From positions 1 through 15,477 of the forward strand of contig DASRPA010000304.1 in the NCBI GenBank assembly GCA_035646635.1: a DNA stretch of 15,477 nucleotides, read 5' to 3'. Below the pieces are notes generated by a model, which was not told where the DNA came from, made no database searches, and saw only the letters and a list, made by a program, of their open reading frames with translations. The stretch's first letter is position 1; the number at the start of each line of letters is the position of its first letter. This stretch comes from JACDAL01 sp035646635 (GTDB lineage Bacteria > Actinomycetota > CADDZG01 > WHSQ01). Shown in pieces: positions 7,093 through 14,136 of this stretch. The translations under genes and the position numbers were made by a program.

Positions 7093-8639
7093 ACGACCTC
7101 GGCCATCCAGCGCCAGGAGCCGTCCTTGAGGCGTACCGCTCGAACGGCGTCCTCTAGGGGCGGGTTCTTCTCCTGATCCCCGCAGCCGGTCACGGCAAAG
7201 CATCGGATCAGCACCTCGTCCGCGGAGGCGTCGATTCGCAGGAAGCTCTTGAACATCGGCGGATGGTTATAGTCCATGAACTGGACGAAGTACTCGTGCA
7301 GAGGGCCCGGCAGACGCTCCCTTTGTGGCGCCACAATGCCGAAGGCGCGCCGCGCCTCCCTGGTGATCGAAGTGTTGCGATCGCCAAGACGCGTAGGTGT
7401 GATCCCAAGTCGTTCCTCCAGCAGGGCAGCGGCCTGATCGGGCGGAATGTAAAGCCGTCCGAGTAGTCGCCCGAAACGACGATCGTAGCTCCCGCTGAAG
7501 ATGGCGAGTGAGTCGGCCCGGCGGGGATAGCAGCGGAAGTCGTTCTCGTCGACGCCTGCAAGATCGATGCGTGGAATCTTGTGCGTGCCCTGGGCCCCGG
7601 CTCCGCCGCCTCCATTGACGATGTACTGAAGTGTTCGTCCGTCCTTGAGCTCGACGGGATAACGCTGGTAGTTGTGGACATCCCCTCCGATCGCCGCCAG
7701 GTAATTGTGGGCCGGGACCTTGATGATGTCGTCCACCGTCTGCTCGCCGTCCTCGATCCCGCCGGGCTGATATCCCCCATCAACGTACAGAGGCTTTCCG
7801 GTAACTAGAACTTTCGGCTTTGGAGACGCGCTCGAGACACCGATCAGCCACCTTGCCTGATCCCTGTCGATTACCCCGGTGATGCCCGTATCTATGCCCA
7901 CGATCGTCAGCGGTCCGGTATCCACGGCAAAATAGGGGCCCGGTTGCCGGCCTCGCTGCTCCGGGCGACTCCGCAGCAGCTGCATCCGATCGACTTCAGC
8001 CTCGTCTGTCTTCCGAGGGTCACGCCACAGCACTCGTCTGAAGACTCGAGATCGGCCGGATCTCATGCTGGGGTTCTTGAAGCTGATTTCTCGTCCCCCA
8101 TTTCCGCAGAAGTGGCGCATGAACCCGTGCAAACCGTCGTACCAGTCGTGATTGCCCGGAACTCCGTAGATCGGCGCAAGGTAGTCTTTGTAGGGCCGAT
8201 AGAACTTGTTCCGGTAGTCGGCAACGTCACCTGCAGGATAGACAACGTCCCCCATGATGACCATGAAGTCGGTCCCCTCTGCCTTGTGCAGCAATGGCGG
8301 GACGACGGAGTACTGAGATGCGTCACCCTCGCCCGGATCTCCAAGCAGAAGAAAGGAGATCGCCTTGCGATCATCATGCCGCGTAATGGTGAACTTCGGG
8401 TCAGTTCCGGCAGCCAGTTGAGCTGCTATCCATCCCCTACGCTCGTCATTCGTGGGGTCTCCAAGCAGTCCGACAAGCACATCATTTCTTGACTTGAAAA
8501 GGGGAACGGGGCTCAGCCACGACAGTGGACGAGCTCCAGGAGGCAGGAGGTCGCCGAACGTCCCCGGCTCCTTGCAGTGCCAGCCCGCTCCGGCGTGCGA
8601 GTCTCGAGACGAAGGCACAACGTTCGGCCGAGTGATCAT
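7089..8639 (-). CDS. Calcineurin-like metallophosphoesterase
   Basis: This intact 516-residue protein carries the dinuclear-metal phosphoesterase motifs in order: LLLGDPGEGD (residues about 97-106), MGDVVYPAGD (129-138), GVPGNHDWYDG (159-169, the GNHD motif) and GGDVHNYQRYPV (318-329, the C-terminal G-D-x-H motif). In place of the usual GHHP segment it has VTGKPLYVDGG (279-289), which may alter metal coordination. About 90 residues precede the domain and about 180 follow the last motif. There is no signal peptide or membrane segment, so it should be cytosolic. The ATG overlaps the stop of the upstream membrane-protein gene (ATGA), pointing to translational coupling. The substrate (phosphomonoester, diester or nucleotide) cannot be inferred. 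Confidence 0.88.
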   Translation of the reverse strand: MITRPNVVPSSRDSHAGAGWHCKEPGTFGDLLPPGARPLSWLSPVPLFKSRNDVLVGLLGDPTNDERRGWIAAQLAAGTDPKFTITRHDDRKAISFLLLGDPGEGDASQYSVVPPLLHKAEGTDFMVIMGDVVYPAGDVADYRNKFYRPYKDYLAPIYGVPGNHDWYDGLHGFMRHFCGNGGREISFKNPSMRSGRSRVFRRVLWRDPRKTDEAEVDRMQLLRSRPEQRGRQPGPYFAVDTGPLTIVGIDTGITGVIDRDQARWLIGVSSASPKPKVLVTGKPLYVDGGYQPGGIEDGEQTVDDIIKVPAHNYLAAIGGDVHNYQRYPVELKDGRTLQYIVNGGGGAGAQGTHKIPRIDLAGVDENDFRCYPRRADSLAIFSGSYDRRFGRLLGRLYIPPDQAAALLEERLGITPTRLGDRNTSITREARRAFGIVAPQRERLPGPLHEYFVQFMDYNHPPMFKSFLRIDASADEVLIRCFAVTGCGDQEKNPPLEDAVRAVRLKDGSWRWMAEVV

Positions 8640-9925
8640 AATTGGTTGCTTTTCAACCTTTCACCACCGCTCGGCACAGTGCCGTAACTCGAGCGGCGCA
8701 ACCAGATCGAAACCTGTGTGGGCTGCATGGTGTAGCTGACCGTATGCACGAGCTCCTCACACAACGAATCGAGGTCGATCTCGTCGCGCAGCCGGGCCGA
8801 GAAACTTTCCACCGTTCTGGCCGCGTCGTATTTGTGCCGGTAAAAGCGCCGGTCGATGAAGCTCTGAATGCGCGTACGTGCGGGACGGAACAGACCGGCG
8901 ATAACAAGAGTGGTGGCGGCAATGATCAAGCTGTTGTCGGCGTCGCCCGTGAATTCGCGCACGGCCCCGCCCACCCCGACCACTCCACCCACATAGACCA
9001 CTACCAGAAGGGTAGTCAGCAGCACGTAGACGAGCGCCCGGTTGATGATTACGTCGATGTCGTATAGACGGTGCTTCAACACTGCGATGCCCACCGCCAC
9101 CGGGATGAGCGGAAACAAGCTGGGGACCACCTCCTGCACCACAGCCGTCCACGGGAGGGTTAGCCCAATCACCTGGGTAAGAAAGCCCGTCGCCATTAAG
9201 ACCAGATAGCCCATTGCAACCGTCGCGGCGGCCGCAGCCATCCATTTCAGCTGAAGGCGCTCAGCACCCTGCGAACGCCGAAAGCGTAAGACAAGACTGG
9301 CGGCACAGCCGAGGATACATAGAGGAATCAGACCGACGCTCAAGTTCCATGCGCCGACGATCGGATCCAGAGCCTCGATGCCGAGCGGGTTGGCGCTGCG
9401 AGGCACGTCGAGATTCGACGAGATGACCCTGAGCGAGCGCGGGATGAAAGGAGTCACGAGGAATTGGGCGACGAGCGTGATACCTGAGGCCCATGCCAAT
9501 GGCCTCCAGCGCGGCGAGGGCAGGCGGCCGTCGGGAAACAACAGGATCAGGAAAGTCCCCATCAGCCCCACAGCCGGCACCCACAGAGACGAGGTGAGCG
9601 CCACGACAAGATCAGGGCGCCACAGCGAGCCTGGGTGATGGACGAACGCGTACTGAATGTAGTTCTCGATCACGAAGTATGTCTCCCAGACGAGCCCAAT
9701 CCCAAGCAGGATCCAGCCGATGGGATTGCGCGGCAGCCTACTAGCAACCAGGACTCCCACCGCGGGAAAGGTAAAGAACAGGACGGGCCCGCCGACCCCC
9801 GAGGTGTCCTGAGTTGACCCTAAGACCGAGCCGTTGATAATGGCCAAACCCAGCGCGCCCACCAGAGTGACGCTTACGACGGCGAACATGACCCAGGCGA
9901 GGCGCGCGGCGATACGGTCTGTCAT
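8636..9925 (-). CDS. Polytopic membrane protein, sensor-like, without a kinase domain
   Basis: From the ATG at 9925 this is a 429-residue protein with 8-10 predicted membrane segments (about residues 9-31, 48-63, 69-90, 108-130, 143-161, 191-214, 228-249, 258-283, 296-320 and 332-346). Motifs include PRNPIGWILLGIGL after the second segment, LFPDGRLPSPRWRPL after the fourth, and LKHRLYDIDVIINRALVYVL. A cytoplasmic tail follows (FIDRRFYRHKYDAARTVESF, then a helical LRDEIDLDSLCEELVHTV stretch). This matches the membrane input module of some actinobacterial histidine kinases and of stand-alone relatives. The tail ends shortly after VSIWLR, where a GAF or kinase domain would begin, so no catalytic output is encoded. 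The frame is open to 10018, but residues before MTDRIAARL look unlike a family start. The next gene overlaps its TGA by ATGA, suggesting the phosphoesterase is its partner. Confidence 0.78.
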   Translation of the reverse strand: MTDRIAARLAWVMFAVVSVTLVGALGLAIINGSVLGSTQDTSGVGGPVLFFTFPAVGVLVASRLPRNPIGWILLGIGLVWETYFVIENYIQYAFVHHPGSLWRPDLVVALTSSLWVPAVGLMGTFLILLFPDGRLPSPRWRPLAWASGITLVAQFLVTPFIPRSLRVISSNLDVPRSANPLGIEALDPIVGAWNLSVGLIPLCILGCAASLVLRFRRSQGAERLQLKWMAAAAATVAMGYLVLMATGFLTQVIGLTLPWTAVVQEVVPSLFPLIPVAVGIAVLKHRLYDIDVIINRALVYVLLTTLLVVVYVGGVVGVGGAVREFTGDADNSLIIAATTLVIAGLFRPARTRIQSFIDRRFYRHKYDAARTVESFSARLRDEIDLDSLCEELVHTVSYTMQPTQVSIWLRRSSYGTVPSGGERLKSNQL

Positions 9926-9988
9926 CGAACTCACATTCTGCCCGAGCCGTTCCGATTGCGTTACGACTGGGGTTTTAGGGGACTCAGC

Positions 9989-10004
9989 GTGCCCTTTTGG
10001 GCAC
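9989..10004 (-). terminator. Short perfect hairpin downstream of the M24 gene
   Basis: GTGCCC (9989-9994), loop TTTT, GGGCAC (9999-10004) form a perfect 6-bp stem 30 bases after the M24 stop codon on the minus strand. No U-tract follows in that direction. It could be a weak terminator or attenuator separating the M24 gene from the membrane-protein gene. Confidence 0.35.
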
Positions 10005-10033
10005 CCTGACGCGCTCAAAACGCGGAGCAGCCC

Positions 10034-11257
10034 CTAGAGCTGGACCACCTCGGCGGGGCCCGGGGTCAGGACCCGGCCCCCTTGCTCGGTCACGAGAATC
10101 GTGTGGCTCAGGCCCACTCCCGACTCGCCGAAGGCCCGGAAGGAGGCGGGGACGTGAAAGGCCATGCCCGACTCCAAGGGCCGGGGGTTGTCCTGTGTGA
10201 TGAAGAACGGTGCTCCGTCCTGCCACGTCGGCGAGTGGGCCAGGCCGACCGGGTAGCCGAACGTGAAGTGAAAGGCGATCCAATCCTCGAGCGGGCCCAG
10301 GTACTCGAGAGCCCTGGTGGCGACCTCGGAGCAAGCCGCCCCGGCGCGCGCCTGCTCCAGCACCACCTCGAGCATCAAGTGAGAGAGCTCGGCGAGCCTT
10401 CGGTTGCGCTTGCTAAGGGGGCCGTGAGCAACCGTTTGCATGAGCGGCGCGCAATAGCGATGGTGGGCCCCGGACATCTCCAGAAAAGTCGTCGTCCCGG
10501 GTCCTACGGCGGTGCCGTTCCAGTTGCTGTGAACCACGCCACCTCGCCATCCGGTCGCCACAATCACTCCCAGCGGGGCGCCGGAGTTAGCTTCCTGAGC
10601 CATCGCGGCACGCGCCGCCGCCGCGACTGCTGCGTCCGTAGCGTCAGGCGAGGCGAGCGCCCCCACCGCGGCGGCGATACCGCGGCCCGTGGTCTCTCCG
10701 GCGCGCTCCATGCAGGAGACCTCGGCTTCGGACAGCACCAGGCGAATCCGCTCGACCAGGAAATCCCCATGGACCACCCTCAGGCCGCGGTCCAGGAGCG
10801 TGGCTACGAAGGCGTGGGGCATTTTGGGATCGAGGGGCTCGATTGCCACGGTCGCTCCCGCCCCCAACACTCGCCCGAGGTGTTCCGCCAGAAGTCTCAG
10901 AGCGTCGTCGAACTGGGAACAGAAGAGGATTTGGTCGGCGTTGGAACTAACGAGCGCTCGGCCGACTTCAGGATCGGGCACCAGCAACTGCAATAGCGAG
11001 GGTGCCACGATCAGCGGCTGCGGGACCGTCTCTATGGTGTGGTAGCCGCACAGGTACTCGACGCTGGAAGAGCGAAAGACAACGATCGCGTCCGCCCCGA
11101 GGCGCTCGAGGTCCTCGCATACTCGCCTCTTGCGGCGCGCGTATTCGTCCGTTTCGAAGGGCAGTCCCTCTCTTAGACTCAAGGACTGAACGGCTTCTTG
11201 AGTCACCCACGGCGGGGCGGAGCTGGGGCCCAGGCGGACGAGCTGTGCGGAAGCCAT
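10034..11257 (-). CDS. M24-family (creatinase/ectoine-hydrolase-like) pita-bread protein
   Basis: The ATG at 11257 gives 407 residues; a TTG at 11296 is possible but lacks a ribosome binding site. The N-terminal domain (EYARRKRRVCEDLERLGADA, then SSVEYLCGYHTIETVPQPL) is that of creatinase/prolidase proteins. The C-terminal catalytic-fold domain includes VHSNWNGTAVGPGTT, FLEMSGAHHRYCAPLMQTVA, FGYPVGLAHSPTW and ESGMAFHVPASFRAFGESGV. Canonical M24 peptidases use two Asp, one His and two Glu as metal ligands. Here those places hold other residues (ALEMSG-type instead of D-x-G, CAP instead of the second Asp, GYPVG instead of GHGIG, VPA instead of IEP). This resembles creatinase and DoeA-type hydrolases rather than Xaa-Pro peptidases. 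The substrate is unknown, possibly a small amide or amidine. It lies 64 bases downstream of the beta-propeller gene on the same strand. Confidence 0.85.
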   Translation of the reverse strand: MASAQLVRLGPSSAPPWVTQEAVQSLSLREGLPFETDEYARRKRRVCEDLERLGADAIVVFRSSSVEYLCGYHTIETVPQPLIVAPSLLQLLVPDPEVGRALVSSNADQILFCSQFDDALRLLAEHLGRVLGAGATVAIEPLDPKMPHAFVATLLDRGLRVVHGDFLVERIRLVLSEAEVSCMERAGETTGRGIAAAVGALASPDATDAAVAAAARAAMAQEANSGAPLGVIVATGWRGGVVHSNWNGTAVGPGTTTFLEMSGAHHRYCAPLMQTVAHGPLSKRNRRLAELSHLMLEVVLEQARAGAACSEVATRALEYLGPLEDWIAFHFTFGYPVGLAHSPTWQDGAPFFITQDNPRPLESGMAFHVPASFRAFGESGVGLSHTILVTEQGGRVLTPGPAEVVQL

Positions 11258-11321
11258 CACCGCGATTCTGAGGGCGCGGTCCGACTCGCCGACCAACCCG
11301 CCCGGCGGGACTTGGCCCGGG

Positions 11322-12248
11322 TCAGTCTTTTTCGTGTGGCTTGTGAATGACGGTGATCCAGTACTCGGTCTGAGGAGTCGGCGGGGTCGTGAAGCGAGCG
11401 TTCACCAGATAGAGACGGTCGCCTCTTTCCGCAATGGTCGTGGGGATGTCGAAGTCACCGTCACGAACCCTCTCGACGACATCGCCCGATTCCAAGCCGC
11501 GTTCCAATTCCACGACCGCAACCCGGTCCTGGAAGTTCTGGACCACGTAGAGAGTGCGACCGTCGAGCAGGATCCCGTCGCCAAAGCGGACGCGCTCATG
11601 GTCGAGCACGATGCGCGTCGTAAGTCCGCTCTGCGGGGCAACCGTGAACAGCATGCCCGTGTTCGACTGCACGATGACGAGCTTCCTCCCGTTGGGAGTG
11701 GCGTCGATCCCGTTGACGTTGAACCCTTCCTGGTACTGCAGGTCGCCGGTCAAGGGAACGGTGCGTACGGCACCCTGGCCGCTGAGGCCTCCGTCCGCTG
11801 TGAGGGGAACCTTGTAGAGGACCTGGTTAAAGGAATCGGTGAACCATGCCGCCTGGGGCGTAACTACGACATCGTTGATGAACGTCGCCGCACTGGTGAG
11901 ACGATAGGTAGCAAGCTCTGCTCCCGAGTGGGCGTCGTAGACGTATGCCTGCCCGGTGGGGCCTCCGGCTACGAACACACGGCCGTCGTCGACCTTGAGC
12001 CCGATGGCCGCGCGGCCCTCACGTCCCGGCACCAGAATCGAGCCCTCCTTCGTGCGGACATCTCCTCTGTAAACGGCGCCGGTCGAGATCGAGCCGGTGA
12101 AGAAGTGGGCTCCGTCGATGTCGATGCCCTCGGGCTGAAAGCCATTGGGCAGGGGAATCGTGTCGTCGCCGCCCGAGGCCGCAAGGCTCCCCGTGGCGAG
12201 ACAGAGGCTCAAGAGTGCGGCCCCCATGACCATTGCAAGTCGTCGCAT
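11322..12248 (-). CDS. Secreted SMP-30/gluconolactonase-like beta-propeller protein
   Basis: This 308-residue protein starts at 12248 with GGAAGG six bases upstream. It opens with a signal peptide (MRRLAMVMGAALLSLCLA, then TGSLAASGG with an A-x-A-like cleavage region near residue 24). The mature part is a run of repeated strand motifs typical of a six-bladed propeller: PNGFQPEGIDIDGAHFFTGS, GRAAIGLKVDDGRVFVAGG, FINDVVVTPQAAWFTDS, FNVNGIDATPNGRKLVIVQS, FGDGILLDGRTLYVVQN and FDIPTTIAERGDRLYLVNAR. This resembles SMP-30/gluconolactonase and strictosidine-synthase-like propellers, whose enzymes bind Ca/Zn and hydrolyse lactones; activity is unproven here. It would act outside the cell. As the first of four minus-strand genes it probably carries the promoter of the series. 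Confidence 0.82.
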   Translation of the reverse strand: MRRLAMVMGAALLSLCLATGSLAASGGDDTIPLPNGFQPEGIDIDGAHFFTGSISTGAVYRGDVRTKEGSILVPGREGRAAIGLKVDDGRVFVAGGPTGQAYVYDAHSGAELATYRLTSAATFINDVVVTPQAAWFTDSFNQVLYKVPLTADGGLSGQGAVRTVPLTGDLQYQEGFNVNGIDATPNGRKLVIVQSNTGMLFTVAPQSGLTTRIVLDHERVRFGDGILLDGRTLYVVQNFQDRVAVVELERGLESGDVVERVRDGDFDIPTTIAERGDRLYLVNARFTTPPTPQTEYWITVIHKPHEKD

Positions 12249-12349
12249 TTCGTTCCTTCCTGTCTATCGGCGTCCAGCTGTAGCGTGGAACAGTCTATCC
12301 AGACAACTATTTCCACGCCCACGCTGCGAGACACCGTCGCCATGTTCCA

Positions 12350-12466
12350 GGTTTTGGCCCAAAACGACCGTATGGGACGTTTTTGGCCAGGTGGTTAAAC
12401 GCGGACCGACGACTTTTCACCACCGGATTCGGTGGTTAAACGCGGACCGAGGACTTTTGACCACCG
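12350..12466. repeat. Repeat cluster resembling transposon ends
   Basis: Two 28-bp direct copies, 12390-12417 and 12431-12458, share 27 of 28 bases (consensus begins GGTGGTTAAACGCGGACCGA). Each copy is bracketed by inverted arms: GGTGGT/ACCACC for the first (12390-12395 and 12419-12424) and CGGTGGT/ACCACCG for the second (12430-12436 and 12460-12466). Just upstream, TTTTGGCC occurs twice (12352-12359, 12381-12388), and GTTTT/AAAAC makes a small dyad. Reiterated motifs with inverted arms are typical of transposase-binding ends of insertion sequences such as the IS21 type, but no transposase is in the window. It could instead be a multi-site operator. Confidence 0.5.
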
Positions 12467-12518
12467 TACAGAGCGCTCGGAGGAAGCAAGGTTGGGCGGA
12501 GAACCTTGGAACGCATCG

Positions 12519-12806
12519 TCAGAGGCCCTCCACCACCACGAAGCTACCGCGTGAGGTGCTCTGACGTAGCGCCTTGGGTTCGGCGTAGTCCTCCGAGGCG
12601 TGCCAACGCTGGGCCGCCTCGACGCTCTCGAACTCAAGGATGACCAGGCGTTGAGGGCGCCACTCTCCCTCGAGCGTCTGCAGCGCTCCTCCCCGGGCCA
12701 GATAACGGCCTCCGTGGACGGCGATCGTGGGCGGCGCCTGCTCGGCGTACCCCTTGTAGCCGGAGGGATCTGTGACCTCTATGTCGGCGATGACGCACGC
12801 GGGCAT
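12519..12806 (-). CDS. DUF1330-family protein
   Basis: The protein has 95 residues from the ATG at 12806, which has GGGAGG five bases upstream. The frame is open far beyond this start, but only the last 95 codons show family similarity. Recognisable parts are YKGYAEQAPPTIAVHGGRYL, the conserved RLVILEFESVEAAQRWHAS, EDYAEPKALRQ and a final GSFVVVEGL. DUF1330 proteins are small dimeric alpha-beta-barrel (ferredoxin-like fold) proteins of about 95 residues and unknown reaction, related in fold to antibiotic-biosynthesis monooxygenases. It is divergent from the membrane-protein series on its right, and the repeat cluster lies 52 bases beyond its stop. Confidence 0.9.
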   Translation of the reverse strand: MPACVIADIEVTDPSGYKGYAEQAPPTIAVHGGRYLARGGALQTLEGEWRPQRLVILEFESVEAAQRWHASEDYAEPKALRQSTSRGSFVVVEGL

Positions 12807-12980
12807 GGCGCCTCCCTTGTTGAGATTGCGGTGAACGCCGATCCTAGCCAGCCGTGCAGGAATCCTGGCCAAGTGCTGCGCCCCGATCGCAGGGCGCGAG
12901 GAGCGCTGCGTACCTGGAAGGTACGTGAGCGACAAGTAACGACGCGAGCGGGGATGCAGGGGCGTTCGAATGTGACCGTA

Positions 12981-13009
12981 TTGACGGGGAGGTGCACTAA
13001 AGCTGGAAT
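12981..13009 (+). promoter_or_regulatory. Candidate promoter upstream of the split membrane-protein gene
   Basis: TTGACG (12981-12986) and TGGAAT (13004-13009) are spaced by exactly 17 bases and fit the -35/-10 consensus well (5/6 and 4/6). The predicted start is near 13016, 17 bases before the ATG at 13033, which has no clear Shine-Dalgarno sequence. Confidence 0.35.
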
Positions 13010-13032
13010 CCGCATCGGTCGATATCCACGCC

Positions 13033-13592
13033 ATGGAAGGGCCTCGACAGATAGACGGCGCCTGGTGGCAACAGTCGGGTGACGCCTGGTACCAGTGGAA
13101 CACTGGGGAGCAGAAGTGGGAGCAGAAGAGTGCCGCGCCCCCAGGAGCTTCAGCGGCCGAGCCTCGAACGGCGCCGGCTGCAGCCGCCGTCGCCACGATC
13201 GAGAGCCGCCCCGAGGTCGATGCCAAGGACCCGGGTGAGTCCTGGGCCGCCGTAAGGGTCACCGGCTAGCAGCTGCGGCAGCGGGCGTCGGAAACTTCTT
13301 GGAGCAGCCCTGCTCCCAAGAAATCGATGGCCCCTCTCGTCGCCGCAGCGGTGATCGTGCTCGTGGTCGCGCTGGGCTTCGGTGCCTACTCCTTTTTAAG
13401 TCGAACGTCCCCAGCGACGAGCAGATCGATGCCGCCTTCGGTAGTCCCTCGGGCTTCTCCTATGAAGAGTGGCCACCCGAGGCAAAGGACATGGCCGAGA
13501 AAGCCATCGCCGGCAACCCCGAGATGGCCGACCTCGAGGTCCGTTTCGACGGGCGCATGGTGATACGCGACGGGGTGCCCCTAGGTGACTGA
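13033..13592 (+). pseudogene. Single-TM hypothetical protein split by a stop codon and a frameshift
   Basis: The N-terminal part (DGAWWQQSGDAWYQWNTGEQ, then KWEQ) is the Trp-rich repeat often found at the cytosolic start of actinobacterial membrane proteins, followed by a Pro/Ala-rich linker. A TAG at 13267-13269 interrupts the frame. Downstream in the same frame come a basic patch APKKS and a membrane segment (MAPLVAAAVIVLVVALGFGA, then YSF). At a run of five T (13393-13397) the coding pattern moves to another frame: KSNVPSDEQIDAAFGSPSGF, then YEEWPPEAKDMAEKAIAG, ending PLGD and TGA at 13590-13592. One extra T would give SFFKSNVPSDEQ, a smooth join. The whole would be a type II-like membrane protein of about 186 residues with an extracellular C-terminal domain. 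The function is unrecognised. Alternatively these are two or three short genes. Confidence 0.6.
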
Positions 13593-13644
13593 GCAGAAAG
13601 TCGAATTGGGATGAACTTCCACTGCAAAGTTCCTGGTCAGACGC

Positions 13645-13660
13645 TTGACCGATTGGTCAA
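13645..13660. promoter_or_regulatory. Perfect dyad upstream of an 84-residue protein gene
   Basis: TTGACC (13645-13650), spacer GATT, GGTCAA (13655-13660) is a perfect 6+6 inverted repeat about 46 bases before the next gene's start. Its size suits a dimeric regulator. It is followed by CGCGGACC (13667-13674), also found in the 12.4-kb repeat cluster, so it may instead be mobile-element debris. Confidence 0.35.
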
Positions 13661-13705
13661 TTTGAGCGCGGACCCTACTTTCCAGTCACTCACCTAGGCA
13701 CCGTC

Positions 13706-13960
13706 GTGATCATCGGCATGGACCCGGTGGAGCTCGAAGACCTCGACAGGGAGGTCCTGCCCACCGGCGTCGAGATGGGTCCCGACGTGTCCCTCACCAA
13801 GGTCTCACGCGGGGGCGCCCAGATGTACGAGATCAAGCTTCCGCAGGGCGGAGCAGCCATGTTCTTGGATCCCGAAGACGGGCTCGTGGTCGCAGTGGCC
13901 ACTCGCGACGTGGCGAGCATGCAGGACCTCTCGACGCAACTGGCCGAGGCCAACATCTAA
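13706..13960 (+). CDS. Small hypothetical protein
   Basis: This 84-residue acidic protein starts at GTG 13706, with AGG seven bases upstream; ATG 13718 is an alternative. There is no signal peptide or membrane segment. Two glycine-containing hairpin-like stretches are visible: VSRGGAQMYEIKLPQGG, and AAMFLDPEDGLVVAVATRD. The Y-E-x-K...G...F-L-D-P-E-D-G-x-V-V pattern recalls one half of a PepSY-type fold, but this is weak. The following helix is DVASMQDLSTQLAEAN. The gene sits in the same plus-strand series as the membrane proteins on either side. I do not recognise its function. The frame uses codons like its neighbours and ends cleanly at TAA. Confidence 0.5.
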   Translation: MIIGMDPVELEDLDREVLPTGVEMGPDVSLTKVSRGGAQMYEIKLPQGGAAMFLDPEDGLVVAVATRDVASMQDLSTQLAEANI

Positions 13961-13987
13961 ATCGTCTGCTCCGCAATCCATTGCATC

Positions 13988-14012
13988 TATATGTGCCTAT
14001 GAGGTACATATA
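13988..14012. promoter_or_regulatory. Palindromic operator-like site
   Basis: TATATGT (13988-13994) and ACATATA (14006-14012) are perfect arms. The inner CC/GG also pairs, giving 10-bp arms with one mismatch around a 5-base centre. It is AT-rich in a GC-rich setting, within a non-coding gap about 125 bases before the next start. ATGT-N-ACAT dyads are known targets of PadR-type and similar dimeric regulators; which protein binds here is unknown. Confidence 0.4.
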
Positions 14013-14136
14013 CGCGCCTGCGCGGGCTCCTCGGCTGCCTGCGAGCCGCCACAACGCCCGCCACCTCCCGGCCCTAGCCACCTTCCGGATATGGAAGAAT
14101 CGGGAAGCTAGATGTGAGACCGGGGGGGATGAGGGC

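Noticed and set aside
10082..10996. 304-codon plus-strand frame opposite the M24 gene
   Set aside because: No motif and no start signal. It is an antisense shadow.
10034..12248. Ectoine or creatine degradation operon
   Set aside because: Only one gene resembles that fold. No transporter, deacetylase or AsnC/GntR-type regulator of such pathways is nearby.
11334..12398. 354-codon plus-strand frame opposite the beta-propeller gene
   Set aside because: It is antisense to a gene with signal peptide, ribosome binding site and repeat structure. Its product has no recognisable features, and long antisense frames are common in GC-rich DNA.
13390..13400. Programmed -1 frameshift site at the TTTTT run
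   Set aside because: The site is not a proper X-XXY-YYZ heptamer and five T are short for transcriptional slippage. A one-base deletion, as at the other broken genes, is simpler.
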